DNA of 12,250 bases from Actinomycetota bacterium (GTDB taxonomy: Bacteria; Actinomycetota; Acidimicrobiia; Acidimicrobiales; Microtrichaceae): the NCBI GenBank assembly GCA_009700815.1, contig WLLG01000032.1, positions 1 to 12,250 on the forward strand. The letters are read 5' to 3'. The stretch's first letter is position 1. Each line of letters starts with the position of its first letter. The notes under the pieces were generated by a model. The model was not told the origin of the DNA and did not search any database. It saw only the letters and a list, made by a program, of their open reading frames with translations. Shown piece by piece: positions 7,570-12,250 of the stretch. Both the position numbers and the translations under genes were made by a program.

Positions 7570-8753
7570 AAGAGATCCCCGTACATTTTGCGGATTGCAC
7601 TGCTTTGCATTTCCAACGTAAGCCCCTTGGCGAGGCTCGCACGGCCAGCCTGCCCAAGCTGTTCAGCAAGAGAACTGTTCGTAACCGCACGAATCATCGA
7701 CTCTGCGAGTTTAGCGGGATTGCTGGGGGGAACCACCCAACCCGTGACGCCATCTTCAATCACCTCGGGCATGCCACCCACCCCGGTCACTATCACTGGC
7801 AACTCAAGCGCCATTGCCTCGAGCGCAGCGTTACTCGTGCCTTCAGACAAACTCGACAGCACGAACAACTGCGAGCCTTCGAGTTCTTGGCGGACCTGTT
7901 CTGGGGGCAGTAAACCTGCGAAACGAACAGAATCTGTCAGTCCTAGAGCAGAGGCCCGGAATCGCAGAGCATCCTTCTCGGGACCGTCACCGATGATGGT
8001 CAATCTGGCATCAAAACCACTCGCTCGCAGCTCGGCCAGCGCACTCAACGTCGTAGAAACGTCTTTAATCCAGTGCAGTCGGCCAACTGTGATCATTCTG
8101 ATCTGCAAATCCGAATTGATTGGCTGATAGGGAGTCGTGCGGCTGAACTTCTCGGTGTTCACGGCTGGACGGATCACGCGAATGCACTCCGGGTCAACAC
8201 CCATACCGACCACAGCCGCTGCTACTGCTTCAGACACTGCGTGCACTCGATCGCAGCGGTTGAGCACTGAACTGAGTGCCTCGGAACGTTCAGGATGAAG
8301 CACAGGACTCACGAGCTCGCCGGTCCCTCGACACGACACGATCACCCGCGTGTCTGTATCGAGCAACTCGAGTGCGTCATCCAAACTCAGAGCAATGCCG
8401 CTGAACGAGATATGAACAACATCTGGTTGAGTTGCAAGAAGAGGTGCTGCTTGCAGTGCAGCGCGCACTGCACGAGAACTGCGCCCAAAGCGAGCCCTAG
8501 CCCGAGACATCGCGGTGGCCGACGCGTGCGAGGAACGGGTGGCTAGCTTCGCTGCAGCCCAGGGGAACCTTGCGGAGTTGGCTGCAGGCAAGGCCATGGC
8601 GCGCCCGGGCTGTGCATGTTGACGCGTTCTGCTGTCGAGTAGTGAATACTCGGTTACCTCGTGGCCGTCATCATCCAGAATTCTTGCTAACGCATGCAGA
8701 AAGGTTTCTGATCCGGTGTCGAATTCGTTGACGACAAGCGTGATTCGGGCCAT
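7566..8753 (-). CDS. GT4-family glycosyltransferase
   Basis: A 395-aa retaining GT-B glycosyltransferase, probably cytosolic or membrane-associated and acting on a lipid-linked intermediate. The N-terminal domain begins with LVVNEFDTGSETFLHALA (6-23), matching the SETF-type acceptor loop of exopolysaccharide GT4 enzymes. An Ala/Arg-rich stretch (about 60-105) follows. The C-terminal domain shows VGRLHWIKD (223-231), GDGPEKDAL (255-263) and the EX7E pair Glu304/Glu312 in SLSEGTSNAALEAM. It shares with the plus-strand GT4 at 3003-4220 a run of matching landmarks: FSGIA, SCRG, a ..VS..V helix, GRLHW.K, SLSEG.SNA.LEAMA and GGM.EV.EDGV.G. The two are therefore likely diverged paralogues. It starts 3 bp after the AsnB-like gene and overlaps the ABC exporter start by 4 bp. 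No clear ribosome binding site; expression is probably coupled. Donor and acceptor sugars are unknown. Confidence 0.93.
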   Translation of the reverse strand: MARITLVVNEFDTGSETFLHALARILDDDGHEVTEYSLLDSRTRQHAQPGRAMALPAANSARFPWAAAKLATRSSHASATAMSRARARFGRSSRAVRAALQAAPLLATQPDVVHISFSGIALSLDDALELLDTDTRVIVSCRGTGELVSPVLHPERSEALSSVLNRCDRVHAVSEAVAAAVVGMGVDPECIRVIRPAVNTEKFSRTTPYQPINSDLQIRMITVGRLHWIKDVSTTLSALAELRASGFDARLTIIGDGPEKDALRFRASALGLTDSVRFAGLLPPEQVRQELEGSQLFVLSSLSEGTSNAALEAMALELPVIVTGVGGMPEVIEDGVTGWVVPPSNPAKLAESMIRAVTNSSLAEQLGQAGRASLAKGLTLEMQSSAIRKMYGDLL

Positions 8754-8756
8754 GTG

Positions 8757-10640
8757 TCAGAGCACTGACTGCGAAGACGGAAGCGGCTTGGCGTGGCGGT
8801 CTGCCCAGAGTTGCAGGGCAAGCAGGTTCCAGAGGCCGCGGTGTCTGTCAAGGCGACCGGAGAAATGATCCTCGCACCACAGCTTCAGTTGCTCTCGGTC
8901 AAAAAAGCCGTTTGGAAACGGGTCACGCTCAAGCAGGAGTTCCTCAACGTGGCCACGAAGGTCGGTTCTCAACCACTGTGCCATGGGCACCGTAAATCCC
9001 TTTTTAGGAATCGGGATACTCTCCGGCGGCACCTGTTGGCCGAGTGCGTTTCGCAAGGGAAGCTTTCCGATGCCGCTGCGCATGCAGTCAGTGGGATCGA
9101 TCCGCTGCGCTAGGTCAAGCAGTTCGAGATCAAGCAGTGGCACCCGAACCTCTAGAGAATGAAACATGGCTGCCCGATCCACCTTCTGTAGCACCATCGG
9201 CAGATGGCAGGCAAGTTCGTTTGACCTCATCCATTGAAACAACTCGTCTCTGCTCGGCTTTTCAGACAAGCTGAACAGGTCGAAGTCTGCAGGCAGGTCG
9301 CCAAGGTCGGGGGCGATGCGTTCAAAGTCAGCATCCCGTAGCCCAGAGTGCGCATCTAGGTACCAGTCCCCCAGTGTTGGGAACATCACCCCGCGCGGTG
9401 GTCGCTTTGGGTTCGGCAGCGGCTTTGTCGCGCCATAGGCAGCAACCCGCAGCGACTTCGGCAGGCCAAACCATTTTGCGGCCTCGGCAACCTTGGTGAA
9501 TCTTGGATATCCCCAAAACAGTTCGTCGCCACCGTCACCTGACTGCACGGTCTTGACCGATTCAGCCGCAAGCGCCGAGACCAACAGTGTGGGGAACGAG
9601 GAGTAATCGCCAAATGGCTCTGTGTTCGCTGCAGCCACATCATCCACTAATGCCACAGCGGTTGCGCCATCTATTCGGCGGAGGTTGAAGTCAACCCCGA
9701 GAATCTCTGCATAGACACGGGCAGCTTCGGACTCATCGCTACTTGGGTCATCAGTACCAATAGTGAAGGCGGGGACGGGGTGGTCCGCTGCCGCTTGAAG
9801 GTGAGAGGTGACGAGCGGTGAATCAACTCCGCCCGACAAGAATGCCCCGACTTCAACGTCACTCACGCGTTGTCGTTGTACGGCGTTGGCTACCCCGTCT
9901 GCCACTGCATCAAGCGCAGCCTGACCGCTGAGGCGATCCGCTCCTGCGACAGGTGTGAACGCTGGCCGGAATCTGCGGACCGAGGGTTCAGCACCCGGCC
10001 GAATCTCCAGAAGATGTCCGGGCGCGACTTGGCCAGTATCGCTCAGAAGTGCGTAACGACCTGGCAGGTACCCCAGCCGCAGGTACATGTTCAATGCCCC
10101 GGGATCAACTCGAGTTCGGTCGCATCGAGAATGGCGAATGACTTGGTCGTACTGTGACCCGAATACGAATGCTTCGGCTGAACGCCACCAGTAGAGAGGC
10201 TTGATGCCAACGGGGTCCCTAGCTAGCACCAGCGTCTTGATCGCAGGCCGATACCAAGCAAGTGCGAACATGCCATTGAAACGTGGGAGCGCATCTGTGC
10301 CCCACTCGGCGAGTGATTGCAGCACAACCTCGGTATCAGAATCAGAGCGAAAGGTACGTCCAAGGGAGATGAGTTCGGTTCGAAGCTCACGGAAGTTGTA
10401 GACCTCGCCGTTGAACACCAAGACATCTTGGCCATCCTCGGTAACCATCGGCTGATGCCCGCGTTGGGAGAGGTCGATGATTGACAGTCTGCGAAAGCCG
10501 AGAGCGCAAGATTCTCCGTCATCCCAAGCTCCAGAATCATCTGGCCCTCGCCGCTGCATAAGTTCGCTGAGCGCAGCAACTTCAGCTATGTCTTCGGGGC
10601 TCAGCGCATCCCTGAGCAACATTCCCACGATTCCGCACAT
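8757..10640 (-). CDS. asnB: AsnB-type glutamine-dependent amidotransferase
   Basis: A 627-aa protein with the two domains of glutamine-hydrolysing asparagine synthetase. The N-terminal class II glutaminase starts MCGIVG, so Cys2 becomes the nucleophile after Met removal. Arg50/Arg51, FNGEVYNF with Asn77 and Glu79, and Asp102 complete the glutamine site. The C-terminal ATP pyrophosphatase domain has SGGVDS (269-274), SDESEAA (301-307), SGDGGDELFWGY (367-378), DRAAMFHSLEVRVPLLD (488-504) and KKGFTVPMAQWL (546-557). All main catalytic elements look intact. It uses glutamine and ATP to amidate a carboxylate. Placement between two glycosyltransferase genes with 1- and 3-bp gaps suggests it amidates a sugar, for example a uronic acid (as proposed for WbpS in Pseudomonas O-antigen loci), rather than free aspartate. 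Pro275 directly after the PP-loop, where Ser or Thr is common, fits divergence from housekeeping AsnB. The family is certain; the sugar role is inferred. Confidence 0.94.
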   Translation of the reverse strand: MCGIVGMLLRDALSPEDIAEVAALSELMQRRGPDDSGAWDDGESCALGFRRLSIIDLSQRGHQPMVTEDGQDVLVFNGEVYNFRELRTELISLGRTFRSDSDTEVVLQSLAEWGTDALPRFNGMFALAWYRPAIKTLVLARDPVGIKPLYWWRSAEAFVFGSQYDQVIRHSRCDRTRVDPGALNMYLRLGYLPGRYALLSDTGQVAPGHLLEIRPGAEPSVRRFRPAFTPVAGADRLSGQAALDAVADGVANAVQRQRVSDVEVGAFLSGGVDSPLVTSHLQAAADHPVPAFTIGTDDPSSDESEAARVYAEILGVDFNLRRIDGATAVALVDDVAAANTEPFGDYSSFPTLLVSALAAESVKTVQSGDGGDELFWGYPRFTKVAEAAKWFGLPKSLRVAAYGATKPLPNPKRPPRGVMFPTLGDWYLDAHSGLRDADFERIAPDLGDLPADFDLFSLSEKPSRDELFQWMRSNELACHLPMVLQKVDRAAMFHSLEVRVPLLDLELLDLAQRIDPTDCMRSGIGKLPLRNALGQQVPPESIPIPKKGFTVPMAQWLRTDLRGHVEELLLERDPFPNGFFDREQLKLWCEDHFSGRLDRHRGLWNLLALQLWADRHAKPLPSSQSVL

Positions 10641-10641
10641 G

Positions 10642-11895
10642 TCAGGTCACGCCCTTCAGCGAACGTTCTGAGCGGCCCTCTGTCGGGGCCACCGCCACAA
10701 GTTCTTCGTTCCAACGGTCTACAACAGCCTCCCAAGAGAACTCAGTGGGAATGCGCTCGTGTCCTGCTAAGCCGAGCCGCTGCGCAGTAGCTGGGTTCTC
10801 GAGCAGTGAACTCACAGCTGCGCCGAGCGCTGCGGGCTCACCCACCGGCACGAGTAGCCCATCGACCCCATCAGAAATTACCGAAGCTATTGCAGCTATA
10901 TCGGATGCAACAACGGGCCGCTTTGCCGCCCAGGCTTCTAGGATTACTAGGCCGAACGCCTCTTCGCGAGATGGCACCACGACAATTTCTGCCGCGGCAA
11001 GAATGACATCGCGATCGGCCTCGGCGAAGTCCTCGAGTACCTGGATTCGTTCGGCTGCCTCCTCGGGCAGCGAAGCAAGCGCTGCTTCTAACCCCGACCA
11101 CCCAGTACGACTTCCGGCAAGTACGACCCTCAAGTCCGGATGGGCGGCGAGCAACTGCGGACAGGCTGCGAGGAGGGTGTCGATCCCCTTGTGTGCTGCC
11201 AGACGTCCGATAAAGAGAACAGTGGGTCCTTCAACGAGACCAAGCTGTGCTCGTGCAGTCGGTGGATCAATGAGCGACTCAGCACTCGAACAGCCGGGCG
11301 GTATCACTGCGCTTCTTGAAGACTCCACCCCATGATCAACCAGCCAAGCTTGCTCCGCCGTAGTCAGGGCAACGCATAGGTCGGCTCGCCGAAGCGCTTT
11401 CAACAGTGAGCCTTTCGGCACCCATTCCCCTAGGTGCAAAATGGGAAGCGCAACAAATGCCGCTCGTTTGCGGGGAGTGAACTTGGCGGCAGCGGGCACC
11501 GTCGTAAATGGCGCTGAAACGCCAATCACAACATCGGATCCCTGTGCTGCCCTACGAGCGCCCAGAGCAAGCTTTGCACCCCAAGGTCCGTAGGCCGTGA
11601 CCGATGGAACAATCGGGCGACCGAATCTCGCACCGATACGGCGAAGAGCTCGGAGAAAGTCGTGGGTCCGATGTGATACTGGCAGACGCAACACCTCGAC
11701 CCCTGCAATCACTTCGCGATCAATTGGGATCTTCCCTGGATTCTTGCCTGCTGGGGCGTACAGGGCGTCGGTTGTGACCACGGTTACTTGGTGGCCGTGG
11801 CGCTGAACAAGACCCTCGGCAATGCGTTGCACCAATTGTTGCGCGCCGCCAACTGAAGGTGCGTAGTTGATAGCAAGAAAGGTGATCTTCATCAT
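10642..11895 (-). CDS. GT4-family glycosyltransferase
   Basis: A 417-aa GT-B glycosyltransferase of the GT4 type. The N-terminal domain opens with ITFLAINYAPSVGGAQQ (4-20), the classic P.xGG.. loop of the acceptor domain, unlike the SETF type of the other two GT4 enzymes here. The donor domain carries FIGRLAAHKG (228-237), LAGSRTG (259-265) and an EX7E pair, Glu312/Glu320, in SREEAFGLVILEAW. This is a different GT4 subgroup, similar to mannosyl- or galactosyl-type exopolysaccharide transferases, but the donor cannot be read from sequence. The C-terminal 20 residues are polar and probably disordered. Two adjacent ATG codons (11895 and 11892) can start it. The stop is one base before the AsnB-like start (TGACATG), so these two are co-translated. 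The aminotransferase gene ends 43 bp upstream. Predicted role: adding an early or middle sugar to the repeat unit. Confidence 0.94.
   Translation of the reverse strand: MMKITFLAINYAPSVGGAQQLVQRIAEGLVQRHGHQVTVVTTDALYAPAGKNPGKIPIDREVIAGVEVLRLPVSHRTHDFLRALRRIGARFGRPIVPSVTAYGPWGAKLALGARRAAQGSDVVIGVSAPFTTVPAAAKFTPRKRAAFVALPILHLGEWVPKGSLLKALRRADLCVALTTAEQAWLVDHGVESSRSAVIPPGCSSAESLIDPPTARAQLGLVEGPTVLFIGRLAAHKGIDTLLAACPQLLAAHPDLRVVLAGSRTGWSGLEAALASLPEEAAERIQVLEDFAEADRDVILAAAEIVVVPSREEAFGLVILEAWAAKRPVVASDIAAIASVISDGVDGLLVPVGEPAALGAAVSSLLENPATAQRLGLAGHERIPTEFSWEAVVDRWNEELVAVAPTEGRSERSLKGVT
10652..10657 (-). promoter_or_regulatory. Ribosome binding site of the AsnB-like gene
   Basis: Read on the minus strand, GAAGGG lies about 11 bases before the ATG at 10640, within the last codons of the preceding GT4 gene. 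It is a moderate match supporting the MCGIVG start, which is independently fixed by the need for a cysteine at position 2. Confidence 0.5.
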
Positions 11896-11938
11896 GTGAG
11901 CCTAGGAGTGCGCCTTGAAGAAGCGTGGCTTGGTGAAC

Positions 11939-12250
11939 TCAGCGAGAAACTGCTCTTCGAACGGCCTCTATGACCTGGTCCTGATCGGCGGGTTCCAAAT
12001 AGGGATGCATTGGCAGACTGAGGACGGAAGTTGCAAGTGTCTCCGACACTTCAACTCCCCCGTCGCCGATAGGGAATCCCTGATACGCAGTCTGCTGATG
12101 AAGCGGCCGCGGGTAGTACACCGCCGTTGGCACGCCATCGGCTTGAAGTGCGGCAATCACGCCCGCCCGGTCATCAACTTGAATGGTGTACTGAGCCCAA
12201 GTCGAGCGAGCTCCGACCGGGGTAGTCGGCACAACCACAGCAGCAGCGAG
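11939..12250 (-). CDS. DegT/DnrJ/EryC1-family sugar aminotransferase, 3' end only
   Basis: Only the C-terminal ~103 residues are in the window; the frame stays open through the right edge, so the 5' part lies outside. The visible sequence has STWAQYTIQV, ALQADGVPTAVYYPRPLHQQTAY and VLSLPMHPYL. These are hallmarks of the small domain of PLP-dependent nucleotide-sugar aminotransferases (DegT/DnrJ/EryC1/StrS). The PTAV.YP.PLH and LSLPMHPYL stretches recall WbpE-type enzymes, which aminate C3 of UDP-GlcNAc-3-keto-uronic acid, more than PglE/LegC types, but this rests on memory and on a fragment. The PLP lysine is not visible. It is the most upstream gene of the minus-strand operon that can be seen and would supply an amino sugar to the pathway. 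A GTG at 12238 could be misread as a start; it is an internal valine. Confidence 0.88.
   Translation of the reverse strand, partial: LAAAVVVPTTPVGARSTWAQYTIQVDDRAGVIAALQADGVPTAVYYPRPLHQQTAYQGFPIGDGGVEVSETLATSVLSLPMHPYLEPADQDQVIEAVRRAVSR

Noticed and set aside
7588..8127. Open frame of 179 codons on the plus strand, antisense to the GT4 at 7566-8753
   Set aside because: Low-complexity composition, no family motif and complete overlap with a clear glycosyltransferase gene.
10745..11335. Open frame of 196 codons on the plus strand, antisense to a GT4 gene
   Set aside because: It encodes a Ser/Ala/Thr/Arg-rich low-complexity product with no recognisable motif and is fully explained by the codon pattern of the GT4 gene on the other strand.
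11896..11938. Promoter in the gap between the aminotransferase and GT4 genes
   Set aside because: The 43-bp gap shows no convincing -35/-10 pair and is short enough for co-transcription.

Overview
The window looks like part of a chromosomal surface-glycan locus from a high-GC Gram-positive bacterium (actinobacterium). The evidence for this is the fairly high GC (not counted), alanine- and valine-rich proteins, mixed ATG/GTG/TTG starts and tightly packed or overlapping genes. I cannot name a genus. There are nine complete genes and one gene cut by the right edge; nearly all of the 12.25 kb is coding.

Plus strand, 13-4220: four overlapping genes. They encode a short-chain dehydrogenase resembling Campylobacter PtmA, a NeuB/LegI-family nonulosonic acid synthase, a NeuC/LegG-family hydrolysing nucleotide-sugar 2-epimerase and a GT4 glycosyltransferase. 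The synthase and epimerase catalyse two consecutive steps of a sialic-acid-like (nonulosonate) pathway, and several residues recall the legionaminate branch more than Neu5Ac. No CMP-nonulosonate synthetase, 4,6-dehydratase or acetyltransferase is seen here. A PLP aminotransferase lies at the right edge, but it looks more WbpE-like than LegC-like.

A 47-bp convergent junction (4221-4267) carries a short tandem repeat and no obvious terminator.

Minus strand, read from 12250 down to 4268: the 3' part of a DegT/DnrJ/EryC1-type sugar aminotransferase, a GT4 glycosyltransferase, an AsnB-type glutamine-dependent amidotransferase, a second GT4, a PglK/MsbA-like ABC exporter and an uncharacterised GT-B-like protein. 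The genes are 43, 1 and 3 bp apart, then overlap by 4 bp, then are 20 bp apart, so they probably form one operon.

Working model (inference): amino sugars are made and modified by the aminotransferase, the amidotransferase, the SDR and NeuB/NeuC-type enzymes. Three GT4 enzymes and perhaps the GT-B-like protein assemble a glycan on a carrier at the inner face of the membrane, and the ABC exporter flips it outward. The GT-B-like protein has an His-Pro motif and an Asp-rich motif reminiscent of enzymes that use CMP-activated donors, so it is the best candidate here for transferring the nonulosonic acid. I found no RNA genes, insertion sequences, CRISPR arrays or confident promoters.
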